Shown: one piece after another, positions 16,450-26,031 of the stretch
Layout: each line of letters opens with the position of its first letter
How positions within the stretch are numbered: position 1 is the stretch's first letter
Source of the DNA: Deltaproteobacteria bacterium
GTDB taxonomy: Bacteria > Myxococcota_A > UBA796 > GCA-2862545
Assembly: GCA_007693595.1 (NCBI GenBank)
Contig: REDI01000043.1
Span: 62,001 to 126,000, forward strand
Length of the DNA stretch: 64,000 bases
Direction of reading: 5' to 3'
The notes under the pieces: generated by a model
The model's input: only the letters and a program-made list of their open reading frames with translations
Told to the model about the DNA's origin: nothing
Databases searched by the model: none
Position numbers and translations under genes: made by a program

Positions 16450-17772
16450 ATGAATCGGATCCTACTCGCGGGCCGGGGCGAGCTCACCCGACGGCTAATC
16501 AAGGCTTTCCGGAGCCGGGGCATCGAGACCTGTGCGGTCTTCAGCGAGCCCGAGGTCGAGGCGCCTTGGGTCGACGAGGCAGACTATGCGGTCTACCTCA
16601 ACGGCGCGACGCTCGACGAGACCTACCTGCACAGCCAGCGGTTGATCAGCGCGGCGCACGACTCGGGCGCCTCGGTCCTTCACCCTGGCTACTGCTTCCT
16701 CGCCGAGAGGGCGGACTTCATCGCCGAGGCCAACGCGGCGAACCTGCGTGTGATCGCCCCCGATCGTGCGGCCCTCGAGCGGATCGGGGATCGGTTCTTG
16801 GTACGGAAGGCGGCGGAACAGCTCGGGATCCCCGTCATCCCCGCCTCCGCGCCGCTGCCCGACGGCGACGACGGCATGGACGTCGCGGGGCAAATAGGGC
16901 TTCCTCTCTACGTCAAGGCGGTCGCGGGGGGGGTTGTGCTTCGCGTCGACACCTACGAGGCTCTGCCGGCGGCGGTTCGCCAGGCCCGAGCGCGAGCGGC
17001 GCTGGTGACGGGGAGCCCAGCCGTCTACCTCTCGGCGAGGGTGGGCGAGGTACGCCAGATCGGCACCACCGTCGTCCGCGAGGGGGGCGACCGCGCCTAC
17101 GTGCTTGGCCACCACGACAAGAGCGTGCAGGTGGGCTTTCGGACCTGGATCGAGGAGCTGGGCCCCGAGATCGTCCCGACCGAGCTCGCAGAACGCATGG
17201 GTCAAGAAGCGCGTCGGCTCATCGAGGGGCTCCAGATCGACGGCATCGTCCGGGTACGATGGGCCGTCAATCATGCCGGCGGGCACTGGCTTCTGGGGGT
17301 CTCGGGTCGGCTCACCACGGGCTACTCCCTCACCGAAGAGGTCTTCGGGATCGATCTGATCGACACCCAGATCCGGCTGTCTCTGGGCGAGCCCCTAGGC
17401 TGGGAAGGTGCCGAGACCGAGCCCCCGATGCACGGGATCCAGCTCCGCTTGCTCCATGTCGATCCCGCCGACGGCCACTCTCGTCCCGCGGGCGTGCTCG
17501 AGGTGCTCGAGCTGCCTCGTGGGGTGAGGGCGTCCGTGGGGGTCGGGATCGGTCAGGCGTGTACCGATCAGACCGAGCCCCTGCTCGCGACGCTGATCTT
17601 CACCGGGCCCACCCGTCAGGCCACCCTCGTCAAGGCGCGCGCCGCCCTCGAGCAGGTGCGCATCGAGGGGGTGGTGCACAACCTCTCGGTGCTCAAGGCG
17701 GTGCTCGGCGACCCTGACTTCTGGGAGGGCCACTACAACGTCGACGTGGTCGATCCTTATCTGGGCGCCTAG
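16450..17772 (+). CDS. Biotin carboxylase-like protein with active site lost (pseudoenzyme)
   Basis: The 440-aa sequence has the whole ATP-grasp layout of acyl-CoA carboxylase biotin carboxylase subunits: N-terminal lobe with HPGYCFLAERADF (78-90), central ATP-grasp lobe and C-terminal lobe. Key residues are changed. The Gly-rich ATP loop is KAVAGGVVLRV (from K156) instead of KAxxGGGGxGM. The ENxRxQVEH core aligns with LLGVSGRLTTGYSLTE (281-296), leaving R287 but losing the metal ligands Glu and Asn (G283, S285) and the catalytic Glu (G291). The bicarbonate-associated Arg seems kept (R333). Carboxylation of biotin is therefore unlikely. It is translationally close to an enoyl-CoA hydratase. 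A structural or acyl-CoA-sensing role is only a guess. Confidence 0.75.
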   Translation: MNRILLAGRGELTRRLIKAFRSRGIETCAVFSEPEVEAPWVDEADYAVYLNGATLDETYLHSQRLISAAHDSGASVLHPGYCFLAERADFIAEANAANLRVIAPDRAALERIGDRFLVRKAAEQLGIPVIPASAPLPDGDDGMDVAGQIGLPLYVKAVAGGVVLRVDTYEALPAAVRQARARAALVTGSPAVYLSARVGEVRQIGTTVVREGGDRAYVLGHHDKSVQVGFRTWIEELGPEIVPTELAERMGQEARRLIEGLQIDGIVRVRWAVNHAGGHWLLGVSGRLTTGYSLTEEVFGIDLIDTQIRLSLGEPLGWEGAETEPPMHGIQLRLLHVDPADGHSRPAGVLEVLELPRGVRASVGVGIGQACTDQTEPLLATLIFTGPTRQATLVKARAALEQVRIEGVVHNLSVLKAVLGDPDFWEGHYNVDVVDPYLGA

Positions 17773-17776
17773 CCGA

Positions 17777-17803
17777 CTGGAGCGCATCCTCCTGTCGCTC
17801 CAG
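17777..17803 (+). terminator. Stem-loop after the biotin carboxylase-like gene
   Basis: A perfect 8-bp stem (CTGGAGCG with CGCTCCAG) and an 11-nt loop lie 5 nt after the stop codon. No U-tract follows, so intrinsic termination is uncertain. Confidence 0.4.
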
Positions 17804-17929
17804 CCTGCTAGCCTCACCCCACCGCGTCGCCTCGATCTCTGCCCCCGTTGACGCGCAAGCCCGTAGCCCGTAAAGGAAGCCGGTCTGCGATGCTCGATCG
17901 TGGCTGGATCCCTTCAAGGAGTACCCATC

Positions 17930-18316
17930 ATGGCCGGATATCGGCCCAAGCGTGTCGCCGAGATGATTCACCGCGAGCTCGCGGTGCGCCTCCCCCAGTC
18001 GCTCAAGGATCCGGGGCTCGGCTTCGTCAGCATCACCCACGTCGAGGTCACGCGCGATCTCGGAGTGGCCCGGATCTCGTGGTCGCCCCTCGGAGGCGGG
18101 GAGCCCTCCCCCGAGCTTGTTCAAGCGGTCGACGAGGCCTCTCGGGCCTTGCGTGGACCGATCGGGCGTGCCCTCCGCATGAGGCACGCCCCCGAGCTGC
18201 GCTTCCTCCTCGACGGCCACACCGACGCGGCCGTGCGCATGACCACGCTGCTCAACGAGATCCGGCAGGATCTCGACGCGCGGGACCAAACCGACGAGCC
18301 GGAAGGTGAAGAGTGA
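17930..18316 (+). CDS. rbfA: Ribosome-binding factor A
   Basis: A 128-aa KH-fold protein that helps mature the 30S subunit by acting on the 5' part of 16S rRNA. It begins MAGYRPKRVAEMIHRELA and carries GLGFVSITHVEVTRDLGVA and LRMRHAPELRFLLD, typical of RbfA. ATG at 17930 follows AAGGAG; an in-frame upstream ATG at 17900 would add ten residues without a good site. The stop overlaps the truB start by 4 nt, the usual rbfA-truB coupling. Confidence 0.95.
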   Translation: MAGYRPKRVAEMIHRELAVRLPQSLKDPGLGFVSITHVEVTRDLGVARISWSPLGGGEPSPELVQAVDEASRALRGPIGRALRMRHAPELRFLLDGHTDAAVRMTTLLNEIRQDLDARDQTDEPEGEE

Positions 18317-19293
18317 GCCTCAGTCCATCCTTCTTGGTCATCGACAAGCCACCGGGCATCACCTCGCACGATGTGGTCGATGTGCTACGGGCGGTCACCG
18401 GGGTTCGAAAGGTGGGTCACACCGGAACTCTCGACCCCTTCGCCACCGGCGTCCTGCCCATGGCCCTCGGCCCTGCGACCCGCATGATCCAGTTCCTCGA
18501 CGAGTCGGTGAAGGTCTACGACGCCACCATCCAGCTCGGTGCCGCCACCGACACCGGGGATCCTACTGGCGAGGTCGTGCAGGAGCGCTCCTTGCCCACC
18601 GCGAGCCGCGATGAGGTCGAAGCCCTGCTCCAGACCTTCGTCGGCGACCGCATGCAGGTTCCCCCTGCTTTTAGCGCGGTTAAGCATAAGGGCAAGCCCC
18701 TCTATCACTACGCCCGCCAAGGGATCGACGTCCAGGTCGAGGCCCGACCCATCACGATCTCGGCGATGGAGCTTCTGTCTTATGACAAGTCGCAGCTCCG
18801 CGTGGTGATCACCTGTAGCCGCGGCACCTATGCCCGAGTGCTCGCACACGAGATCGCCGAAGCGCTGGGTAGCGCGGGGCACCTCACCGCGCTGTGCAGG
18901 AGGCGGAGTGGGCCCTTCTTCCTCGACGATGCCATCAGCATGGCCAGCTTGGCTCAGATCGTCTCCGCGGATCCGGGGGCTCCCTGGGATGCGGTCCTGC
19001 TCAAGCGGAAGAAGGGTGAGGATCGCGTGCCGTGGAACCCTCGTTCCCAGGTGGTCGAAGCGCTGGCGGCGCGAGCCTTCTCGCCGATGCGAGCGCTGGC
19101 TCACCTTCCCCTGTGCGATCTTCGCCCTGTCGACGCGGACCGGGTGCTCAAGGGGGCAGGGCCACCGGCGGCGCCCGATGGACTCGCGGTCGGGGATCGT
19201 TACCTCTTCGCGCTCGGGGACCAGGTCTTGGGCATCGGCGAGCGAGGGCCGGCAGGTCCTCAGGTTGTGCGCACCTTTCGCAAGGCCCGTTAG
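18313..19293 (+). CDS. truB: tRNA pseudouridine-55 synthase
   Basis: A 326-aa enzyme that isomerises U55 in the T-loop of tRNA. The catalytic Asp is in GHTGTLDPFATGVLP (residues ~35-50). Other family motifs are LVIDKPPGITSHDVV, KVYDATIQLGAATDTGD, PAFSAVKHKGKPLY and CSRGTYARVLAHEIA. The start is GTG, overlapping rbfA by 4 nt. The C-terminal region is long enough to hold a PUA-like domain, though weakly conserved. Confidence 0.96.
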   Translation: MSLSPSFLVIDKPPGITSHDVVDVLRAVTGVRKVGHTGTLDPFATGVLPMALGPATRMIQFLDESVKVYDATIQLGAATDTGDPTGEVVQERSLPTASRDEVEALLQTFVGDRMQVPPAFSAVKHKGKPLYHYARQGIDVQVEARPITISAMELLSYDKSQLRVVITCSRGTYARVLAHEIAEALGSAGHLTALCRRRSGPFFLDDAISMASLAQIVSADPGAPWDAVLLKRKKGEDRVPWNPRSQVVEALAARAFSPMRALAHLPLCDLRPVDADRVLKGAGPPAAPDGLAVGDRYLFALGDQVLGIGERGPAGPQVVRTFRKAR

Positions 19294-19457
19294 CGCATTG
19301 GCCTTGACGCCGTGAGGAAGACGCGTGATGAGGCGGTGCCTCGAGCGATGGATCGCCCGAGGTGCGGAGCCTCGTGCTCCACCATTCATCACGGTCCACG
19401 CGGGTAGGGATGTGCGCCACGTCCCAACGTCCTGCGGGCACCGCCAGAGGAGGTTCC

Positions 19458-19727
19458 ATGGCGCTCACGGCTGAAGACAAGCAGTCTATCGTCGAAAAGT
19501 TCGCAGCACACGGCAGCGACACCGGCTCCCCCGAGGTCCAGGTCGCGTTGCTCACCGCTCGGATCAAGTACCTGACCGAACACTTTAAGACTCACCAGAA
19601 AGATCACGCCTCCCGGCGGGGGCTCCTCAAGCTGGTCGGGCGGCGTCGCCGTCTGCTCCGCTACATGAAGAACCAAGATCCCGCCCGCTATCAGCAGACG
19701 ATCCAGGCCCTCGGCCTCCGTCGTTGA
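19458..19727 (+). CDS. rpsO: 30S ribosomal protein S15
   Basis: An 89-aa protein that binds the central domain of 16S rRNA. The family core is seen as [35 protein letters not shown] and [16 protein letters not shown] at 19458 follows GAGGAGG. It sits between truB and pnp, the conserved order in many bacteria; a clear terminator follows. Confidence 0.98.
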   Translation: MALTAEDKQSIVEKFAAHGSDTGSPEVQVALLTARIKYLTEHFKTHQKDHASRRGLLKLVGRRRRLLRYMKNQDPARYQQTIQALGLRR

Positions 19728-19734
19728 TCGCTCT

Positions 19735-19761
19735 GGCGCCGGCGTAGTCCGGCGCCTTTTT
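19735..19761 (+). terminator. Intrinsic terminator after rpsO
   Basis: An 8-bp perfect GC stem (GGCGCCGG with CCGGCGCC, 6-nt loop) is followed immediately by TTTTT. It begins 8 nt after the rpsO stop. It probably ends most transcripts before pnp, or attenuates read-through into it. Confidence 0.85.
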
Positions 19762-20003
19762 CGTTCGGGGCCACGGCCCCACGCTCTTTTCACCTCAATC
19801 GTCCAGCCTCCCTCGTCCGACGAGGTTCCGAGGCCTTCACGGGCTGAGCGCTGTGGACCTGTACCAAAGGGCCGCTGCACTCATTCCGGGTGGGTCTGTG
19901 ATGATCGGAGCCTCTTCGACCGCGGGTGGCATCACCCCCCGCGCAGCGTCGCTGCGCCGGGCCGGCGCCGTGTGGTGCTCGGCCCAAAGCTCCCAGGAGA
20001 CCT

Positions 20004-22124
20004 ATGTCTGCTACCATCAACGAAGTCAGCCGTTCCGTCGAGATCGGCGATCACACCCTCACCTTCACCACCGGCCGCTACGCCCGACAAGCCTCCGGCG
20101 CGGTCGTCGTCAGCTGCGGAGATTCCAAGGTCCTCGTGACCGGAACCACCCAGAGAGGCGGGCGCCCCTTCGACTTCCTGCCCCTCACCGTTGACTACCA
20201 AGACCGGAACGGCTCCTTTGGCACGATCCCCGGTGGCTTCTTCAAGCGCGAAGGCCGCTCGAACGAGCGCGAGATCCTGATCTCCCGCATGATCGACCGT
20301 CCCATCCGCCCCTTGTTCCCTAAGAACTTCCGGCAAGAGCTCCAGATCATCGCCACGGTCATGTCGTTCGACAAAGACCACGAGACCGACGTTCTCGCCT
20401 TCAACGGTGCCTCGGCGGCCTTCCATATCTCCGAGGCTCCCTTGTCCGAGCCGGCGGCGGCGGTCCGTATCTGTCGGGTGGGCGGGGAGCTCAAGCTCAA
20501 CCCGAACTTCAACGACCGCGAAGCGGCCGACATCGAGCTGATCATCGCCGGCACGCGCTCGGCCATCACCATGGTCGAAGGGGGCGCCAACGAAGCCTCC
20601 GAAGACGTCATGCTCGACATCTTCGATCTGGCCCAAGAAAACATCCGCAAGATCATCGAGGTTATCGATGAGCTTCGGGCCGTGGCGGGTCAGCCCAAGA
20701 TTCAGGTCGAGCCCCCCGCCGAGCTCGACGCGGGTATCAAGGCCTATGTCGACGAGCACGGTCCCGCCAAGGTGCGCGAAGGCTTGGCGATCAAGGGTAA
20801 GCATGAGCGCTCCGCGACCCTCAAGGAGTTCCGCAACGCGCTGATCGAGGCCTACCTCGCGACCCAGAGCGATCTCTCGGACGAAGACGTCGAGCGGCTC
20901 ACCAACGATGGCAAGGCGGCTTGGGATGGTTGCTTGCGCCACACCATGCGCACCGACGTCATCCAGACCGGCAAGCGCCTCGACGGTCGGTCCACCGATC
21001 AGATCCGACACATCTGGATCGACACCGCCGTCGCTCCACGGGCTCACGGCTCCGCCATCTTCACCCGCGGCGAGACGCAGGCCTACGTCACCACGGCGCT
21101 CGGCACCGACATCGACGCGCAGCGCTTGGAGCTGCCGATTGGCCGCACCGAGCGTCGCTTCATGCTGACCTACAACTTCCCGCCCTTCTGCACCGGCGAG
21201 GCGCGTCCTCTTCGCGGGCCCAAGCGTCGCGAGGTCGGCCACGGCGCCCTGGCCCGTCGCGGCCTGCTCCCTGTGCTGCCCGATCACGATGACTTCCCGT
21301 ACGTCTATCGGTGCACCTCTGAGATCCTCGAGTCGAACGGCTCCTCTTCGATGGCGACGGTCTGTGGATCGAGCCTGGCCCTCATGGACGCCGGAGTGCC
21401 CCTCAAGGCGCCGGTCGCGGGCATCGCGATGGGCCTTATCAAGGAAGGCGATGACTTCGCGGTCCTCTCCGACATCCTGGGCGACGAGGATCACCTCGGC
21501 GACATGGACTTCAAGGTCACCGGCACCCGCAAGGGCATCACCGCGTTCCAGATGGACTGTAAGGTCAAGGGCGTGAGTCGTGAGGTCATGGCCAAGGCCA
21601 TGGAGCAGGCCCGTCAAGGTCGTCTGCACATCCTCGATAAGATGGAGGAGGTGCTCGCAGCGCCGCGCGAGGATCTGTCGCGCTACGCGCCCCGGATCAC
21701 CACCCTCCACATCAAGTCCGACAAGATCCGTGATCTGATCGGGCCCGGTGGCAAGGTCATCCGCGGGATCCAAGAGGCCTGCGATGTCCGCGTCACCGTC
21801 GATGACAGCGGCAAGGTCGACGTCGCGAGCAGCGATCCCGATAGCACCGACAAGGCGATCCGCATGATCCGCGAGATTACGCAAGAGGCCGAGATCGGCG
21901 CGCTGTATGTGGGCATCGTCAAGCGCGTGGTCGACTTCGGCGCCTTCGTCGAAATCTTCCCCGGCACCGACGGCTTGATCCACATCAGTCACCTCGCACA
22001 AGAGCGAGTCGAGAACGTGACCGACGTGCTCAACGAGGGCGACGAGGTCCTGGTCCGAGTGATCGACATCGATCGGTCGGGCAAGATCCGCCTGTCCCGT
22101 AAGGAAGCTCTCGCGGCCTCCTGA
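20004..22124 (+). CDS. pnp: Polyribonucleotide nucleotidyltransferase (PNPase)
   Basis: A 706-aa phosphorolytic 3'-5' exoribonuclease of the RNA degradosome. Domain order is RNase PH 1 (~10-140), helical linker (~150-300), RNase PH 2 (~310-530), KH (~555-615) and S1 (~620-700). Landmarks are [70 protein letters not shown] (KH) and [18 protein letters not shown] (S1). ATG at 20004 follows CAGGAGA; the open frame upstream is not conserved-looking. Length is normal. Confidence 0.98.
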   Translation: MSATINEVSRSVEIGDHTLTFTTGRYARQASGAVVVSCGDSKVLVTGTTQRGGRPFDFLPLTVDYQDRNGSFGTIPGGFFKREGRSNEREILISRMIDRPIRPLFPKNFRQELQIIATVMSFDKDHETDVLAFNGASAAFHISEAPLSEPAAAVRICRVGGELKLNPNFNDREAADIELIIAGTRSAITMVEGGANEASEDVMLDIFDLAQENIRKIIEVIDELRAVAGQPKIQVEPPAELDAGIKAYVDEHGPAKVREGLAIKGKHERSATLKEFRNALIEAYLATQSDLSDEDVERLTNDGKAAWDGCLRHTMRTDVIQTGKRLDGRSTDQIRHIWIDTAVAPRAHGSAIFTRGETQAYVTTALGTDIDAQRLELPIGRTERRFMLTYNFPPFCTGEARPLRGPKRREVGHGALARRGLLPVLPDHDDFPYVYRCTSEILESNGSSSMATVCGSSLALMDAGVPLKAPVAGIAMGLIKEGDDFAVLSDILGDEDHLGDMDFKVTGTRKGITAFQMDCKVKGVSREVMAKAMEQARQGRLHILDKMEEVLAAPREDLSRYAPRITTLHIKSDKIRDLIGPGGKVIRGIQEACDVRVTVDDSGKVDVASSDPDSTDKAIRMIREITQEAEIGALYVGIVKRVVDFGAFVEIFPGTDGLIHISHLAQERVENVTDVLNEGDEVLVRVIDIDRSGKIRLSRKEALAAS

Positions 22125-22141
22125 GCCTACGCATCCGCAGC

Positions 22142-22163
22142 GCGGGCGGCCCGAGCCGCCCGC
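22142..22163 (+). terminator. Strong GC hairpin between pnp and dut
   Basis: A perfect 9-bp stem (GCGGGCGGC with GCCGCCCGC) closes a 4-nt CCGA loop 17 nt after the pnp stop. It lacks a U-tract, so it may protect the 3' end or pause transcription instead of terminating it. Confidence 0.45.
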
Positions 22164-22225
22164 CTCCTCGCCCCTTCCCGCCGCCCGCGAGAGGGGGCGA
22201 GTTCTTTCTCGAGAGAGAGGTCCTG

Positions 22226-22678
22226 ATGAGCGAAGTCATGGTGGCTGTCAAGGTGCTCGAACACGCCGAAGGGCTCGCGCTTCCCCACTACGCGACGGCC
22301 CTCTCGGCCGGCTGCGATCTGCGCGCGGCCATCGTCGAGCCGATCGAGATCGCGCCATTGCAGCGCGTGGTGGTGCCTACGGGGCTCTGTGTGGCGCTGC
22401 CTGCGGGCACCGAGCTGCAGATCCGTCCGCGCTCCGGTCTCGCCGTGCGTCAGGGCTTGACGGTCCTCAACGCGCCGGGCACTATCGACGCAGACTATCG
22501 GGGTGAGATCCAAGTCCCCCTCATCAATCTGGGCTCCGCGCCCGTTCGGATCGAGCGTGGGGATCGGATCGCGCAAGGGGTGCTTGCGCCGGTCGTTCAG
22601 ATCCGATGGAAGGTCCTCGTCGATCTCGATGAGACCACTCGCGGGGACCGCGGCTTCGGGTCGACTGGGCGCTCCTGA
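22226..22678 (+). CDS. dut: dUTP diphosphatase
   Basis: A 150-aa trimeric dUTPase that hydrolyses dUTP to dUMP and pyrophosphate, keeping uracil out of DNA. All five motifs are recognisable: [44 protein letters not shown] and the C-terminal [10 protein letters not shown]. Length is typical. It lies 101 nt after pnp and 76 nt before ffh. Confidence 0.97.
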   Translation: MSEVMVAVKVLEHAEGLALPHYATALSAGCDLRAAIVEPIEIAPLQRVVVPTGLCVALPAGTELQIRPRSGLAVRQGLTVLNAPGTIDADYRGEIQVPLINLGSAPVRIERGDRIAQGVLAPVVQIRWKVLVDLDETTRGDRGFGSTGRS

Positions 22679-22754
22679 CCCTGCCCAGGTCCTGAGTCAT
22701 CGTGACGTGCCCCGGACGCTTCAGGCGGGTAAGGGCCCTGCCGCAGGAGAGATC

Positions 22755-24281
22755 ATGTTCGACGTACTGTCCACCGGCTTTCGCAACGCGCGCCTCAAGC
22801 TCCAAGGCAAGGCTCAACTCAACGAAGACAACGTCTCGGAGGCCTTGCGCGAGGTGCGCGCGAGCCTGATCCAGGCCGACGTTGGGATCGACGTCATCAA
22901 GGGCTTCCTCGCTCGGGTCAAAGAGCGGACTCTGGGGAGCGTCGTCGCCGTCAAGGGCGGTGGCATGCAGGTCACGCCCCAAGATCACTTCATCAACGCC
23001 TGCTACGAAGAGCTCGTCGAGCTGATGGGGCCCGTCGACACCTCGCTCGACCTGACGGGTAAGCCCTCGATCATCATGATGGTCGGCCTTCAGGGCTCGG
23101 GGAAGACCACCACCACGGGCAAGCTCGCCAAGCGGCTCCTTGCCGAGGGGCGCAAGCCCATGTTGGTGGCGGCCGACATCTACCGCCCTGCGGCGGTCGA
23201 TCAGCTCATGGTGCTCGGGCGCAAGCTCGGGCTACCCGTCTTTAGCATCAAGGGGTTGGACCCGGTCAAGCTCTCGAAGCTGGCCGTGGCTCAGGCACGA
23301 AACGTCGGGCGGGACGTGGTGATCATCGACACGGCGGGTCGCCTGGCCATCGACGAACAGCTCATGGCCGAGCTCGATGCCATTAAGTCGACGGTAAAGC
23401 CCCATAACATCCTCTTTGTCGTCGACGCGATGATCGGCCAGGACGCGGTGCAGACGGCCCGGACCTTCGACGAGCGCCTGAGCTTCGATGGCTTCGTGCT
23501 CACCAAGCTCGACGGCGACGCCCGGGGTGGTGCTGCGCTCTCGATCAAGGCCGTCACGGGCAAGCCGGTGAAGTTCTTGGGCCAAGGCGAGAGCCTCGAC
23601 AAGCTCGAAGAGTTCCGGCCTGAGGGGCTCGCCCAGCGCATCCTTGGCTTTGGCGATGTCGTGGGCCTCATGCACGACTTCGAGAAGCACGTCGACCAAG
23701 CGTCCGTCGAGACCGACGCCAAGAAGATGCTCAGCGGTGCCTTCACCTACGAAGACTTCGTCAAGCAGCTCAAGCAGGTCCGCAAGCTCGGCCCCATGCG
23801 CGAGATCCTCTCCAAGCTCCCCGGCATGGGCGAAGCCCTGCGACAGATCCCCCCCGAGGCGCTTGACGATCGAGAGCTTGACCGCACCCTGGCCATCATC
23901 CACTCCATGACCCGTCAGGAGCGGCGCAACCCTGAGATCCTCAGCGATAGTCGCTTCCGCAGGATCGCGCGGGGATGTGGTCGCGACCTTGCCGACGTCG
24001 AGGCGCTCCACGATCGCTTCCTTCAGGCGAGACAGATGATGAAGGGGCTGGGCGGCATGATGGGTAACCCTGCGGCCATGCAGCAGATGCAGAGACAGAT
24101 GGGGGCCATGCAGCAAGGGGGGGGGATGCCCGGCTTTCCTGGGATGCCCGGCATGGGGGGCTTCCCTGGGATGGGGGGCGATGGCGGGGGAGGCCGTCCA
24201 ACCCTCTCCGTCGAAGAGAAGGCGGCTCGCCGAAAGAAGCAGAAGCAGAAGAGAAAGGCGCGAAAGAAGAACCGTAAGTAG
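22755..24281 (+). CDS. ffh: Signal recognition particle protein Ffh
   Basis: A 508-aa SRP GTPase that targets nascent membrane proteins to FtsY/SecYEG. The N domain is followed by the G domain with GLQGSGKTTTTGKLAKRL, DTAGR and TKLDGDARGGAAL, then a Met-rich M domain that binds 4.5S RNA and signal peptides. ATG at 22755 follows GCAGGAGAG; the longer upstream frame overlaps dut and is not real. The C-terminal end is unusual: a Gly/Met/Pro-rich run (GGMPGFPGMPGMGGF) and then a strongly basic tail of Lys and Arg, making it longer than the usual ~450 aa. Confidence 0.97.
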   Translation: MFDVLSTGFRNARLKLQGKAQLNEDNVSEALREVRASLIQADVGIDVIKGFLARVKERTLGSVVAVKGGGMQVTPQDHFINACYEELVELMGPVDTSLDLTGKPSIIMMVGLQGSGKTTTTGKLAKRLLAEGRKPMLVAADIYRPAAVDQLMVLGRKLGLPVFSIKGLDPVKLSKLAVAQARNVGRDVVIIDTAGRLAIDEQLMAELDAIKSTVKPHNILFVVDAMIGQDAVQTARTFDERLSFDGFVLTKLDGDARGGAALSIKAVTGKPVKFLGQGESLDKLEEFRPEGLAQRILGFGDVVGLMHDFEKHVDQASVETDAKKMLSGAFTYEDFVKQLKQVRKLGPMREILSKLPGMGEALRQIPPEALDDRELDRTLAIIHSMTRQERRNPEILSDSRFRRIARGCGRDLADVEALHDRFLQARQMMKGLGGMMGNPAAMQQMQRQMGAMQQGGGMPGFPGMPGMGGFPGMGGDGGGGRPTLSVEEKAARRKKQKQKRKARKKNRK

Positions 24282-24290
24282 GCGGGCACG

Positions 24291-25163
24291 GTGAGCCGGA
24301 TCGTCGCGCGGGCCCCGAACCACCTCGGTGATGGGATCATGGCGCTGCCGGCCATCCGAGCGCTGGCGGCGCTCTCCACGGACTTTGTCGTGCAGGCGCC
24401 GTGCTTTGGGGCTGAGATCTATCGGGGTCTTCGGGTCGAGGCTCCCGGGCCGCTCCCCGAGGGTGCCGACCTCGCCGTCCTCTTCGCTCCCTCCCTGCGC
24501 GCCGCTTGGCAGGCCCGCCGTGCACGGCGAAGGATCGGGGTGGCGAGCGACTTTCGTGGCCCGCTCCTCACCGACGTGGTGATCCCAGCTCGCCATCGCG
24601 CCCAGACCTATGCGCGGCTCGCTGAGACGGCGGGAGCGAGGGTCGACGGGAGCCCTGCGCTGTCGTTCGACGGCGCCCCCTCGGTCGAGGTGGCCCAGGG
24701 GCACGTAGGCCTCGTGCCGGTGAGTCGCAGCGGGCCTTGCGTGGAGTGGCGGGGCTTCGCCGAGCTCGCCGATCGGCTGCGGGTCCCGGTGGTCGCCTAC
24801 GGAGGGCCGGGCGAGCGCAAGAGGGTGGCGGAGCGCCTCCCTGGGCGGGATCTGGGCGCGGTGGGGCTGTCGCTGTCCGACCTCGGGCGGGCCCTGGGGC
24901 GCTGCCGGGTTCTCGTAGCGAACGACTCCGGGGCGGCCCACTTCGCTCGCGCGCTCGGGGTCCCGACCGTGGTGGTGTATGGCTCGACCAGCCCGGATCG
25001 CACCGGACCAACCGGGGCTCGTTCGGTCGAGGGCCCCGACCCAGGCTGTCGGCCGTGCTATCGCAAGCGGTGCGCTCGGAGGGACCTCGCCTGCTTGAGG
25101 ATCGAGGTCGATCGGGTCGGAGCGACGATCGAAGAGATCTATCCTGGGTCTTATCGTGGCTGA
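24291..25163 (+). CDS. Glycosyltransferase family 9 protein (heptosyltransferase-like)
   Basis: A 290-aa protein of the ADP-heptose:LPS heptosyltransferase family, which adds heptose to the inner core on the cytoplasmic face. It begins MSRIVARAPNHLGDGIMALP, the family's N-terminal motif, and contains VANDSGAAHFARALGVPTV and YGSTSPDRTGP. It ends with a Cys-rich segment (CRPCYRKRCARRDLACL), as in WaaF-type enzymes. It is shorter than typical WaaF (~340 aa). The GTG start comes 9 nt after ffh, and its end overlaps the next gene by 8 nt. Confidence 0.9.
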   Translation: MSRIVARAPNHLGDGIMALPAIRALAALSTDFVVQAPCFGAEIYRGLRVEAPGPLPEGADLAVLFAPSLRAAWQARRARRRIGVASDFRGPLLTDVVIPARHRAQTYARLAETAGARVDGSPALSFDGAPSVEVAQGHVGLVPVSRSGPCVEWRGFAELADRLRVPVVAYGGPGERKRVAERLPGRDLGAVGLSLSDLGRALGRCRVLVANDSGAAHFARALGVPTVVVYGSTSPDRTGPTGARSVEGPDPGCRPCYRKRCARRDLACLRIEVDRVGATIEEIYPGSYRG

Positions 25164-26031
25164 GCGGGTGATCCTCCTGCGCCGCTCCTCACTGGGAGAT
25201 GTAGTGCTGCTCGGGGCCGTGTCCTCGGCGATACGAGCCGAGACCGTGGTCGTGACCGATCCGCGCTGGATGGAGGTCGCGAGCGCCCTGCGTGGGGTCG
25301 ACCAGGTCCTGTCTTGGGACGACCGGGCGGCGGTGCTCGCGTGGTCCACCGGGGCGCGAGTGGTGGACCTCCAGGGATCACGTCGGTCGGAGGCGTTGCT
25401 CGCCCAGGTGGGTGGGGGTCGTCGCTGGTCGAAAGGGAGCGGGGCGCGGATCCGCCGTCTCCTACGCCTGGGACCGGGCCGGGGCGCGGTGGTGGAGCGC
25501 TACGCCCGAGCCTGTGGGGTGCAGCCAAGTCCTCGCCCCTGGATCGGACACGGCTCCCTCGGTGAGGCCCTCGCGATCGTCCCTGGCGCCGCATGGGCGA
25601 TGAAGCGGTGGCAACCCGACGGCTTCATCGAGGTCGGACGGGGATTCCGAGGCCCCGTCTTCGTCCTGGGCTCCGCGCAGGAAGAGGCCTTACTCGTCGA
25701 GATCGCCTCGCAGATCCCTGGCGCCACCGCGGTGCCGGAGCGGGGGTTCACCCAGACCCTACGGATCCTGCCGCGCTGCTGCGTCGCGGTCGGCGGGGAC
25801 ACGGGCCTGATGCACCTCGCCTCGGCGTGCGGCCTGCGCACCGTGACCCTGATGGGGCCCACCCATCCCGACGATGGCTTCGTGCAGGGGCGAGCGTTCG
25901 CCACAGACCTGTGGTGTCGGCCATGCGCGCTGCACGGCAGACATCGCTGCCCCCTCGGCCATCACCGATGCATGAAGACCATCGAGGCTCGGGGGGTCCT
26001 GCGCGCCGTGCTCTCGGAGGCGAGGCGGTGA
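25156..26031 (+). CDS. Glycosyltransferase family 9 protein (second heptosyltransferase-like)
   Basis: A 291-aa paralogue of the preceding gene. Motifs are ILLRRSSLGDVVLLGAV at the N-terminus and GGDTGLMHLASACGLRTVTL with MGPTHPDDGF near the C-terminus, followed by a Cys/His-rich end (CRPCALHGRHRCPLGHHRC). It is probably a core-oligosaccharide heptosyltransferase acting on the same lipid A-core chain. GTG start; it overlaps both neighbours (8 and 4 nt), so translation of the three genes is coupled. Confidence 0.9.
   Translation: MAERVILLRRSSLGDVVLLGAVSSAIRAETVVVTDPRWMEVASALRGVDQVLSWDDRAAVLAWSTGARVVDLQGSRRSEALLAQVGGGRRWSKGSGARIRRLLRLGPGRGAVVERYARACGVQPSPRPWIGHGSLGEALAIVPGAAWAMKRWQPDGFIEVGRGFRGPVFVLGSAQEEALLVEIASQIPGATAVPERGFTQTLRILPRCCVAVGGDTGLMHLASACGLRTVTLMGPTHPDDGFVQGRAFATDLWCRPCALHGRHRCPLGHHRCMKTIEARGVLRAVLSEARR

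Noticed and set aside
19932-22001. Long 689-codon open frame antisense to pnp
   Set aside because: High GC keeps the antisense frame open; pnp on the other strand is certain, and the antisense product shows no family motif.
23232-25349. Long 705-codon open frame antisense to ffh and the first heptosyltransferase gene
   Set aside because: It spans two well-supported genes and a gene boundary; this is a GC-driven shadow.
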